From contig CALVUG010000007.1 of NCBI GenBank assembly GCA_944363535.1, positions 1 to 41,071 of the forward strand: a stretch of 41,071 bases of DNA. Reading direction: 5' to 3'. This DNA comes from an uncultured Bacilli bacterium (GTDB taxonomy: Bacteria > Bacillota_I > Bacilli_A > RFN20 > CAG-826). The notes beneath the pieces are model-generated. The model saw nothing but the letters and a program-made list of their open reading frames with translations, was not told the origin of the DNA and searched no databases. Below are positions 1-6,531 of this stretch, piece after piece. Both the position numbers and the translations under genes were made by a program. How positions within the stretch are numbered: the stretch's first letter is position 1; the number at the start of each line of letters is the position of its first letter.

Positions 1-230
1 CCTGGATCTCCTTGAGCGGAAATGCCTGTATCTTCATCTCCTATCCACCAATTACCATTGCTACCAATATAAGGGGTTTTTCCATCTTCTCCTGGATCTC
101 CTTGAGGACCCTGAGGACCTGTTTCGCCTTGCTCACCTTGTGGTCCTACAACTGGCTGCGAATTACAGCCGGTTAAGGCAAAAGCTCCAAAAAGAACGAG
201 AAACACACTTAATATTTTTTTACTTTTCAT
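1..230 (-). CDS. Collagen-like (Gly-X-Y) lipoprotein, C-terminal part outside window
   Basis: Partial gene: it starts at ATG 230 and runs off the left edge. The first 22 residues form a lipoprotein signal (basic MKSKK, hydrophobic core, lipobox LTGC with Cys22), so the protein should be anchored to the outer face of the membrane. From about residue 29 it carries Gly-X-Y triplets (GPQGEQGETGPQGPQGDPG), then a short Trp-rich spacer (NWWIGDEDTG) before triplets resume. This pattern is known from surface proteins of gut Firmicutes; the function is usually adhesion or surface structure, which is inference here. No good Shine-Dalgarno lies at the usual distance from ATG 230; GAGGG is about 15 nt away and would suit an in-frame ATT codon three codons upstream, so the exact start is uncertain. 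It lies 26 nt downstream of the nuclease gene on the same strand. Confidence 0.75.
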   Translation of the reverse strand, partial: MKSKKILSVFLVLFGAFALTGCNSQPVVGPQGEQGETGPQGPQGDPGEDGKTPYIGSNGNWWIGDEDTGISAQGDP

Positions 231-256
231 ACTGCTAATATTCGCTCCCTCTAAAT

Positions 257-1537
257 TTATAATCTCTTTGCAATCTCACGAAGAATTACATCTCTTATAT
301 ATTCAGGCTTTGTCTTTGAATGTGTATCTAAAGCTCTTGAAAATTCATCCATGTAAATAAATTTTGTAAGTCTATTGTTTGAGTACCCCGGTAAAGTCAT
401 AAATGTATTTACAATATCTTTTAGCTTTGAATAGTAGAGCGGTGACCATACTGACTTATTCCATAAACTAGAAGATCCAGCATATCCATATTTATCATAA
501 TAATCTGGACAAAGTAAGAATGATCTTATAGTTTTACTGTTACCTATTTCTTTTTTTACATTATTAATATATACATCTAATTGACTAATTATTGCCCCAT
601 TTATTTTAGATGTGTGAATATTTGAATGTATTTTATTTTCTATGAGAATAATTTCTTTATCAGTTTCAATGTAAATATCGATTCTTTTTTGATCACCAAC
701 ATCTTTTTCTCTGGTAATATTAAAGATTTTATAAACTGGTTGTAAACCTAATTTCTTAGCAAAATGATTATAGAACTCGACATTAGACAAATATTCAGCT
801 AACCAATCTGAAAAAGCATTTTCATTATTTTCTTGACCAATCATTTCAATAAAATAGCGCGAATACATTGCTTTAATGGCTGGACCAGATAATGGCTTAG
901 CTTTAGAAGCATAATACAGTAAACCTCTATTTAATAAATCATTAATTTGATTACTGATCGATTTTTGGCAATTTTTATCATCATAAAAGCTTCTTTGACT
1001 TTGACCGATTAACTTTTTTCTATCTTTTCCATAGCAAGCCCATGAATCATATATAAAGATTTCATCATCCGTACAATTATTATTATTATTGATTTTGCCT
1101 TTTGCTAAAGAAACGAAAAGATCAATGTTTGCATTAGGCATAAAAATATTTCCTTGTTTTTTTAATTTATAGCTCACAAAAAGAGTATTAGGTTGTGAGC
1201 CAAACCACCAATTTAGAGGTTTGCTAAAATAGCAAATTGAACCATGAGAAGAATTTTCTTTTAAAACTTCTTTTTTATCAGTGCTTGAATAACAATCTGA
1301 AGCATATTCTAATCCAGAAGCAATCCCGAGCAATCGATAGAATCCATTTATTGGTTCTACCATAATAAGATAATCAGGTTCATTGCCTTTTCCATATTCC
1401 TTTTTTACGCAACCATAAGATGGAACATAAAAATTCCAACAACCAGCATCACTAGGAAATAGATTTATGAATTCATGACCGATGTATTTTTTATTGTATC
1501 TACCACTAAAATTTGAGCAGATTAGAATTTTTGCCAT
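257..1537 (-). CDS. PD-(D/E)xK nuclease superfamily protein (PDDEXK_4-like), 426 aa
   Basis: The C-terminal half carries a PD-(D/E)xK nuclease core: R-I-D287 followed by E300-N-K302 and Q319 further on, the arrangement of the PDDEXK_4-type family. The N-terminal about 210 residues (MAKILICSNF onward, several Cys and aromatic residues) match no family I recognise and may be a sensor or targeting domain. The start at 1537 is chosen because AGGAGG sits six bases upstream of this ATG; an upstream in-frame ATG at 1555 would place the SD inside the gene. A promoter (1677-1705) and a long leader with a terminator-like hairpin precede it. The codon use is more AT-rich than in the redox genes to the right, consistent with acquired DNA. 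A role in restriction or defence is inference from the nuclease fold and the location beside a tRNA gene; no methylase partner is visible. Confidence 0.75.
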   Translation of the reverse strand: MAKILICSNFSGRYNKKYIGHEFINLFPSDAGCWNFYVPSYGCVKKEYGKGNEPDYLIMVEPINGFYRLLGIASGLEYASDCYSSTDKKEVLKENSSHGSICYFSKPLNWWFGSQPNTLFVSYKLKKQGNIFMPNANIDLFVSLAKGKINNNNNCTDDEIFIYDSWACYGKDRKKLIGQSQRSFYDDKNCQKSISNQINDLLNRGLLYYASKAKPLSGPAIKAMYSRYFIEMIGQENNENAFSDWLAEYLSNVEFYNHFAKKLGLQPVYKIFNITREKDVGDQKRIDIYIETDKEIILIENKIHSNIHTSKINGAIISQLDVYINNVKKEIGNSKTIRSFLLCPDYYDKYGYAGSSSLWNKSVWSPLYYSKLKDIVNTFMTLPGYSNNRLTKFIYMDEFSRALDTHSKTKPEYIRDVILREIAKRL

Positions 1538-1553
1538 TGTTATTCCTCCTAAC

Positions 1554-1586
1554 AAAAAACGGACCTAGTTTCTTTCACCTAGATCC
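1554..1586 (-). terminator. Terminator-like hairpin in the leader of the nuclease gene
   Basis: Read on the minus strand: GGATCTAG, a 10-nt loop, CTAGGTCC (8 bp with one G-T wobble), then G and six T. This is a textbook intrinsic terminator, but it sits about 115 nt downstream of the nuclease promoter and only a few nt before the ribosome binding site, as in transcription attenuators. No T-box sequence or recognised riboswitch core was found upstream. Two tiny overlapping reading frames (MLYP and MDLGERN) precede and enter the hairpin; whether they are translated is unknown. Confidence 0.6.
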
Positions 1587-1615
1587 ATTCAGGGATATAA
1601 CATTATCTAATATTA

Positions 1616-1625
1616 CCCCCCCCCC
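1616..1625. repeat. Homopolymer tract C10 (G10 in the nuclease transcript)
   Basis: A run of ten C on the plus strand, G10 in the leader RNA of the nuclease gene. The last G residues can pair with CCC about 25 nt downstream, closing a hairpin TAATATT/AATGTTA. Such tracts slip during replication, so length variation could alter the leader fold. Elsewhere in the window long G/C runs are absent. Confidence 0.6.
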
Positions 1626-1676
1626 GATGACTTTGCTTATCGAGAGAGAGGCAAGGTATTATTAACTAGCAAAAGT

Positions 1677-1705
1677 ATTCTAGCAACTAACTCTTGAAAT
1701 GACAA
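1677..1705 (-). promoter_or_regulatory. Sigma-A type promoter of the nuclease gene
   Basis: Minus strand TTGTCA (1700-1705), 17-bp spacer, TAGAAT (1677-1682). Transcription would begin near 1670, giving a leader of about 130 nt before ATG 1537. Confidence 0.6.
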
Positions 1706-1856
1706 GAAGAATATGCATTACTTCCTAGCCTTGTTAATTCTTAAACTAAATTCCGTTTTATACCAAAAAGTTGATTTTACTCTGATAAGTTATAATTAAA
1801 TCTCCTTTTCGTTTTACCCTATTTGGGCAAAATTTTGGGGGACATTTCATATAAGA

Positions 1857-1933
1857 TGGCGCGCCTAGAAGGACTTGAACCCTCAACACCTAGATTCGAA
1901 GTCTAGTACTCTATCCAGTTGAGCTATAGGCGC
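1857..1933 (-). tRNA. tRNA-Arg, anticodon UCG
   Basis: A full cloverleaf reads on the minus strand: acceptor GCGCCTA/TAGGCGC, D-arm GCTC..GAGT, anticodon stem CTAGA/TCTAG with loop CTTCGAA (anticodon TCG, decoding CGA), T-arm GAGGG TTCAAGT CCTTC, discriminator G and an encoded CCA (1857-1859). It separates the accessory strip (1-1860) from the redox cluster and its 3' end faces the nuclease gene, a usual orientation for islands integrated at tRNA genes. No second copy of the tRNA 3' end was found in the window. Confidence 0.95.
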
Positions 1934-1950
1934 AATTAAAGATGAATATT

Positions 1951-2496
1951 TCATTCACCTTTTAAAGATTTTAAAACTTGCGCTCTTTTTTCTTTGCCTA
2001 ATAGTTTTTCTATGATCGCTAGGGCAAAGTCGATCGAATAATACATCGATTTTGCGGTGATGAAACGCTCACTTGCGACCACTCCTTCATCTTTTAAGTA
2101 AGTTTCTTCATTACCGTTTTCAAAACCAGGGAAGCAAGTAAAAGGTACTCCCTTTAATAATCCAAGTTTAATCAATATTGATGGAGCAGCGCAGATAGCA
2201 AAAATTAATTTATGATGAGCGTTCATCTTTTCGATTAAACTAAGCGCTTCTTTAGAAGCTAAGATATTATTCACACCTTTTAATCCGCCTGGTAAGATGA
2301 TGAAATCGTAATCTAAATTGACAGCTTGTTTTAAATTTAAATCGCTCATGACCGCGAGGCCGTGCGAAGAGACGACGACTTTACTATCATCTAAAGAAGT
2401 TGTATAGACATTTATTTTAGCCCGCAATAAAACATCGCGTGTCGTCAAGGCTTCATTATCTTCAAAGCCGTGACCTAATAACATTAATCCTAACAT
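1951..2496 (-). CDS. DJ-1/PfpI family protein
   Basis: A 181-residue single-domain protein of the DJ-1/ThiJ/PfpI fold. Visible signs are the N-terminal strand ending in GFED (acidic residue E12, matching the conserved Glu of DJ-1), the LPGG turn (68-71) and the nucleophile-elbow Cys102 in the IFAICAAP motif. Family members act as glyoxalase/deglycase, redox-stress chaperone or amidase-like enzymes; the sequence does not decide among these. The length fits bacterial DJ-1 (180-190 aa), and the first ATG agrees with the usual family start. It is the last gene of a minus-strand group, 6 nt downstream of the membrane protein and probably translationally coupled to it. Confidence 0.85.
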   Translation of the reverse strand: MLGLMLLGHGFEDNEALTTRDVLLRAKINVYTTSLDDSKVVVSSHGLAVMSDLNLKQAVNLDYDFIILPGGLKGVNNILASKEALSLIEKMNAHHKLIFAICAAPSILIKLGLLKGVPFTCFPGFENGNEETYLKDEGVVASERFITAKSMYYSIDFALAIIEKLLGKEKRAQVLKSLKGE

Positions 2497-2502
2497 AACT
2501 AA

Positions 2503-2958
2503 TTACCTCTTAATGGCTGAACCGAAGAAGACTAAGATGAGACTTAAAGCCGCTAGAGCGATACCGCATACGACGCCTAAACCATTCGAATAATAAATGA
2601 TATCGCCCCCCATAGAAGATGAGATGATTTGAGCGTTCGCATAGAAAGCGGAAGTCGAAGCCAGCAAGCCAATAGAAACGCCACTGATGGCGACGACTGG
2701 CACTTCAAGAAGACGCGAAAGACGCGGAAAGAAAAATAAGAATAATAAGACGATGCCCACGACCACTAAAGCGATGAAAGCGATGAAAGGAACGTAAGTT
2801 CCGTTCCCATGTTCGGGAAAATAAACTTCGCCCCACGCAATTTCTTCAACGTGTTCACCGAGGTTAAAAGAAACTGGACTTAAAAAGAGCATGAAGCCAG
2901 CGACAAGAGAAGCTAGACTAGCGAATAAATAACAGATTTTTTTGACGAATTTAAGCAT
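2503..2958 (-). CDS. Small integral membrane protein, function unknown
   Basis: 151 residues with about four predicted transmembrane segments (roughly 8-28, 56-77, 86-106, 125-147) and a Gly/Pro/acidic loop after the first. No family is recognised. An SD (AAGAGGTGA) precedes ATG 2958. Its position between a TrxR-like flavoprotein and a DJ-1 protein suggests a stress or redox-related membrane role, but that is only context. Confidence 0.65.
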   Translation of the reverse strand: MLKFVKKICYLFASLASLVAGFMLFLSPVSFNLGEHVEEIAWGEVYFPEHGNGTYVPFIAFIALVVVGIVLLFLFFFPRLSRLLEVPVVAISGVSIGLLASTSAFYANAQIISSSMGGDIIYYSNGLGVVCGIALAALSLILVFFGSAIKR

Positions 2959-3006
2959 ATGTAATCACCTCTTAATAGCCTTATGATATATCAATATAAA
3001 AAGATA

Positions 3007-3873
3007 TTAAACACTATTTTTTAAATCTTGATGAATGTAAAAAGCCGCCTTCATCCCATCGTCCACCGCTTTAGCGATTTGTTTCATACCAGCAACCATA
3101 TCTCCACCCGCAAAGATGAATGGAACATTCGTCTGATAGCGTTCATTAATTTTAATTTGTTCTAATTCATCTAAGGCAAGGCCGATCTTCTTCGCTGATT
3201 TAAAAGTATCTAGCACTCCACTAGCGATGAATAGAGCGTCAACTTTTAAAGTTGAATTATCTTTGAAGACGATTTTTTCAATCGTATCTTTTCCTTCGAT
3301 GGAAGAAATTTCTTTATCTATCGCATTAGAATAATCAATCTTTACACCATTTGTTAAAACGAATAAATCTTTGGTGAAGTTTTTTAAGACGTCATATTCT
3401 TCTCTCATCAGTTCGCCACCTTCACCTAAGATAGCAATTCTTTTATTACGATATAAAAAGCCGTCGCACGTCGCACAATATGAGACACCTTTTCCTTCAA
3501 AGTTACGTAAGTTCTTGATATTAGGTCTTCTTCTATTTCTTCCTAAGGCAAGGAAAAGTTTTTTCCCGTGATAGATATCCTTATTTGTCTTAATAACGAC
3601 GTGATCTAAAATCTCAATATCCACTACTTCTTCAAATCGTAAAGGAATTTCGAGCGCTTTTGCTTGCTCGTAACCAAGTTTTAAAATATCTTCCCCACGC
3701 TGATGAAATAAGCCATAAAAATTATCGATGACATGTGCTTCTTTTAAAGAACCACCATCTAAGCCGATAGCGATCACATCATCCCCGTAACGTTTAAGGT
3801 AGAGAGAAGCGCTAATGCCCGCTGGGCCAAGCCCTAAAACAATACAATCGTAAAGATGATTATTTTCGTTCAT
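3007..3873 (-). CDS. Thioredoxin reductase-like FAD oxidoreductase
   Basis: A 288-residue two-dinucleotide-domain flavoprotein. The FAD site is visible as GLGPAG (14-19), the redox dithiol as C133-A-T-C136, and the C-terminal FAD motif as FAGGD. The second nucleotide-binding loop reads GEGGELMREE instead of the canonical GGGNSA-type motif of NADPH-dependent TrxB, so the cofactor or partner may differ. The start at 3873 is chosen because the protein then begins directly before the first FAD strand; the longer frame reaching 3930 would lie inside the preceding gene. The gene overlaps the end of the Fe-alcohol dehydrogenase gene by 14 nt, so the two are co-transcribed. No thioredoxin is encoded nearby; a thioredoxin, glutaredoxin-like or ferredoxin partner is possible. 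Confidence 0.8.
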   Translation of the reverse strand: MNENNHLYDCIVLGLGPAGISASLYLKRYGDDVIAIGLDGGSLKEAHVIDNFYGLFHQRGEDILKLGYEQAKALEIPLRFEEVVDIEILDHVVIKTNKDIYHGKKLFLALGRNRRRPNIKNLRNFEGKGVSYCATCDGFLYRNKRIAILGEGGELMREEYDVLKNFTKDLFVLTNGVKIDYSNAIDKEISSIEGKDTIEKIVFKDNSTLKVDALFIASGVLDTFKSAKKIGLALDELEQIKINERYQTNVPFIFAGGDMVAGMKQIAKAVDDGMKAAFYIHQDLKNSV

Positions 3874-5032
3874 AAGCGTTATATAAGATGGCGTAAACAT
3901 CTTCCCTCGTAAGTTTTTTATAGCCCCCACCTAAAGCCGCACTATCAGCGATCTTAGAAAGTAGTTCACGTGGGACCCCAAGTTTCTTTAACGAATTAGG
4001 CATAGCGTGCGTAACGATGAAATCTTCAAGAGCATCAATCCCTGCAAGAGCGAGTTCTTCATCGCTTTTTCCCTCCGCATCAATTTTAAAAACGTTCACC
4101 GCAAAACGTTTAAATTTATCGATTCCAAATGGATAAATATAGCGGTAATACGCCGGAGAAATAGCGGCTAAACCCATGCCATGCGCACAATCAGTGTAAG
4201 CACTTATTTGATGTTCGATAGCGTGCACTTCCCAATCTTGACTCTTACCTAAGCCAGTTAAAGTGTTAAGCGCTAAAGTGGAAATCCACATGATGTTCGA
4301 ACGGGCTTCATAATTATCTTTATCTTCAATGGCGACATCTGCCGCGTCGATTAAAGCCCGCATCAAAGATTCAAGTAAGTAATCGGTCACGCTATTATCG
4401 GTATCGGAAAAATATTGTTCCATGAGATGAGAGAAAGCATCGAAAATACCAGATAACATTTGATATCTTGGAACAGTTAAAGTGAAAAGAGGATTAAGGA
4501 TAGAAAATTTAGGATAATTATAAGAGCCAAAAACTCTTCCAACTTTTATTTTTCTATCTTCATCCGTGATGACCGAACCACCATTCATCTCACTTCCCGT
4601 TCCAGCCATAGTAAGAATTGCCCCAACTGGAACGCATTCGTTATCGACTGCTTCTTTATTTAACCAATATCTTTCAAAAGCATCCCCGCTTGCGTAAGTA
4701 GACACCGCTACCCCTTTTGCAAGGTCGATGACGGAACCACCGCCGACCGCTAAGATAAGATCGATATGATGTTTTTTCACTAATTCGACTCCTTCTAACA
4801 TCTTATTAAGCGTCGGATTAGGCATGATACCGCTAAATTCGATGATATTTTTATTCGTTTCTTTTAAAGCCTTGATCACTTCATCATAAATTCCATTTTT
4901 CTTGATGGAACCACCACCATAAGCAAGCAAGATATTTTCGCCATAATTTTCTAATTCATCTTTAAGATGCGTCATCGCGTGACGACCAAAATAAATTTTA
5001 GTCGGATTATGAAAGACAAAATCTTTTTCCAT
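3860..5032 (-). CDS. Iron-containing alcohol dehydrogenase (butanol dehydrogenase/YqhD-like)
   Basis: 390 residues, a normal length for group III metal-dependent alcohol dehydrogenases. The nucleotide-binding GGGS lies at 97-100, and metal ligands D198, H202, H270 and H284 have spacings 4/68/14, close to those of E. coli YqhD (4/69/14). The enzyme would reduce aldehydes to alcohols with NAD(P)H, an electron sink in fermentation; the substrate cannot be fixed from sequence. A good SD (AAGGAGG) lies 12 nt before ATG 5032. It heads the minus-strand group with the TrxR-like gene (14-nt overlap), the membrane protein and the DJ-1 gene. A TTTGAT-AA-ATCAAA palindrome lies about 50 nt upstream. Confidence 0.9.
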   Translation of the reverse strand: MEKDFVFHNPTKIYFGRHAMTHLKDELENYGENILLAYGGGSIKKNGIYDEVIKALKETNKNIIEFSGIMPNPTLNKMLEGVELVKKHHIDLILAVGGGSVIDLAKGVAVSTYASGDAFERYWLNKEAVDNECVPVGAILTMAGTGSEMNGGSVITDEDRKIKVGRVFGSYNYPKFSILNPLFTLTVPRYQMLSGIFDAFSHLMEQYFSDTDNSVTDYLLESLMRALIDAADVAIEDKDNYEARSNIMWISTLALNTLTGLGKSQDWEVHAIEHQISAYTDCAHGMGLAAISPAYYRYIYPFGIDKFKRFAVNVFKIDAEGKSDEELALAGIDALEDFIVTHAMPNSLKKLGVPRELLSKIADSAALGGGYKKLTREDVYAILYNAYERK

Positions 5033-5084
5033 AGAAATTAAATTCCTCCTTGAACGTTAATATTTTAGCAAATATTTACGTGAC

Positions 5085-5098
5085 TTTGATAAATCAAA
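5085..5098. promoter_or_regulatory. Palindrome in the divergent Fe-ADH / FakA-like promoter region
   Basis: TTTGATAAATCAAA is an inverted repeat (TTTGAT/ATCAAA, 2-nt centre) lying between the two divergent starts. It lies in the upstream promoter area of the Fe-alcohol dehydrogenase gene, whose likely -10 (TAAAAT, preceded by TGC) is downstream of it. It resembles FNR/CRP-type half-sites but with a shorter centre, so the factor is unknown. Confidence 0.35.
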
Positions 5099-5131
5099 TG
5101 ATGTTTTTATGAAAAATTGCAGAAATTTCGT

Positions 5132-5137
5132 TATAAT
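5132..5137 (+). promoter_or_regulatory. -10 box of the small FakA-like gene
   Basis: A perfect TATAAT; the -35 region is weak. Transcription would start near 5144, leaving a short leader with GTGAGG as ribosome binding site before ATG 5161. Confidence 0.45.
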
Positions 5138-5160
5138 TTAGACAAGTGAGGTATTGATTT

Positions 5161-5412
5161 ATGCTCGAATTCAAATTTGATACGCAACTACTCATCGAAG
5201 GAAAAGGCCTCGATGAAGATGCCATCAACGACTACATCACAAATAACATCGAAGGCGATTGTTTACTCGCCGTCGGCGATGATGAATTGATCAAAATTCA
5301 TTTTCACACGAACACTCCTTGGAAAGTGTTAGAATACGCCGCCAGTTTAGGAGAAATTTATGATGTCGTCGTCGAAAACATGGAAAGACAAGCTAACGGA
5401 TTAAAAGGTTAA
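5161..5412 (+). CDS. Stand-alone FakA/YloV middle-domain-like small protein
   Basis: 83 residues resembling the middle domain of the fatty-acid kinase FakA (YloV, formerly a dihydroxyacetone-kinase-like family). The pattern is GDDELIKIHFHTN (H47-x-H49), then WKVLEYA, ending VENMERQ. In full FakA this part sits between the DhaL-like kinase domain and the C-terminal domain, and a Cys plus the two His bind metal. Here the His pair is kept but the Cys at the domain start is not, although Cys34 is present. There is no kinase domain or FakB beside it. It is intact, with its own promoter, SD (GTGAGG) and terminator, so it looks like a dedicated small protein and not a fragment. The role is unknown; it may be a binding or regulatory module. 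Confidence 0.65.
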   Translation: MLEFKFDTQLLIEGKGLDEDAINDYITNNIEGDCLLAVGDDELIKIHFHTNTPWKVLEYAASLGEIYDVVVENMERQANGLKG

Positions 5413-5440
5413 CTTCATTTTTTCCCTATTTATCAACACA

Positions 5441-6403
5441 TCAAAGTCCGTCGATGAGACGGATTTTTTCTTTTAAGGTCGTAGATGATTTAATTAAAGC
5501 CTCTTTTTCTTCTTCATCAAATGGTGTATTGATGATACGGATGACCCCATTAGAGCCAACTTCTGAAGGCAAAGATAAATAGACGTCTTCAATCTTTCCG
5601 TCGAAGTAACGTTTCACGTAAGTTGATACCGTGAGAATACTATGCGTATCATCGACGATAGAAGCAATAATTTTAGCGACCGCTAGAGCGACTGCGTAAT
5701 ACGTCGCCCCTTTCTTATCGATAATTTCATAAGCAGCGTTCTTCACTTGATTTAACAAAAGGTTAAATTTAGATAAACCTTTGTATTTACATCTATTGCA
5801 ATTCGAGCAAAATTCTTTTAAAGGTAAGCCAGCGATCGAAGTCGAAGAAAATAACGCTACTTCGCTATCGCCATGTTCACCGACGACGAAAGTATGAACG
5901 TTACGTGGATCGATACCTGTATCTTCCGAGATGAAAGATTTTAAGCGAGATGTATCTAAAACTGTTCCGCTTCCGATGACACGATTAGAAGGAATGCCTA
6001 ATTTCTTATAGACGTAATAAGATAAAATATCGACCGGATTAGTGACGACCATTACAATCGCAGAATCGCTTAAATAAGGTTTCATCGAAGCGATGATAGA
6101 ATCGAAAACTTTTAAATTGCGATTTAATAAATCGATACGACTTTCCCCCTCTTTTTGTGCTACCCCGGCAGTGATGACGATGATATGAGCGTCTTTAATA
6201 TCGCTATAATCACCTGCTTTTATTTTCTTAGGGTTAAGGAAAGACATTCCATGAATCATATCTAAGACGTCCCCTTCCGCCTTCTTTTTATTTAAGTCGA
6301 CGATGACGATGTCATTGACTGAATCTTGAAGTAATAAAGTATAGGCTAAAGTCGAACCGACCGCACCATCGCCGATGATGACAACTTTTCTATTCATTAA
6401 CAT
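5441..6403 (-). CDS. ldh: L-lactate dehydrogenase
   Basis: 320 residues, the size of bacterial L-LDH. It reduces pyruvate to L-lactate with NADH. Visible features: Rossmann motif GDGAVGS (11-17), substrate-specificity Gln83 in AGVAQKEGESR (malate dehydrogenases have Arg there), Arg89, Arg153 and the catalytic His177 in GEHGD. Three closely spaced Cys (199, 202, 205) occupy a loop in the second half and might bind a metal or be redox-active. GGAGG lies 8 nt before ATG 6403. The gene stands alone, with a terminator of the upstream gene before it; an extended -10 (TGCGATAAT) is visible upstream. The opposite-strand gene's terminator lies inside its last codons. Confidence 0.93.
   Translation of the reverse strand: MLMNRKVVIIGDGAVGSTLAYTLLLQDSVNDIVIVDLNKKKAEGDVLDMIHGMSFLNPKKIKAGDYSDIKDAHIIVITAGVAQKEGESRIDLLNRNLKVFDSIIASMKPYLSDSAIVMVVTNPVDILSYYVYKKLGIPSNRVIGSGTVLDTSRLKSFISEDTGIDPRNVHTFVVGEHGDSEVALFSSTSIAGLPLKEFCSNCNRCKYKGLSKFNLLLNQVKNAAYEIIDKKGATYYAVALAVAKIIASIVDDTHSILTVSTYVKRYFDGKIEDVYLSLPSEVGSNGVIRIINTPFDEEEKEALIKSSTTLKEKIRLIDGL
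5447..5469 (+). terminator. Terminator of the FakA-like gene, inside the 3' end of ldh
   Basis: TCCGTC-GATGA-GACGGA followed by six T on the plus strand. It lies over the last codons of the convergent ldh gene (stop at 5441-5443), so the sequence is both coding and terminating. Confidence 0.7.
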
Positions 6404-6471
6404 AGTTTTTTTCCTCCTTTGCCTACATTATCGCACAACGCGAAGTAAAATTTATCTAAGATGCACTTTAA

Positions 6472-6499
6472 AATAGAAAAATGCTCTAGATAGAGCATT
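6472..6499 (-). terminator. Intrinsic terminator downstream of the OYE-type reductase
   Basis: Minus strand AATGCTCTA-TC-TAGAGCATT followed by TTTCTATTTT. It separates the OYE-type reductase transcript from ldh. Confidence 0.75.
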
Positions 6500-6531
6500 C
6501 TTCCTAAAGATAACATCTTTAAATAATTAGT

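Noticed and set aside
1554-1670. T-box or known riboswitch in the nuclease leader
   Set aside because: No T-box sequence, specifier loop or conserved core of a riboswitch could be found. Only a terminator-like hairpin is supported.
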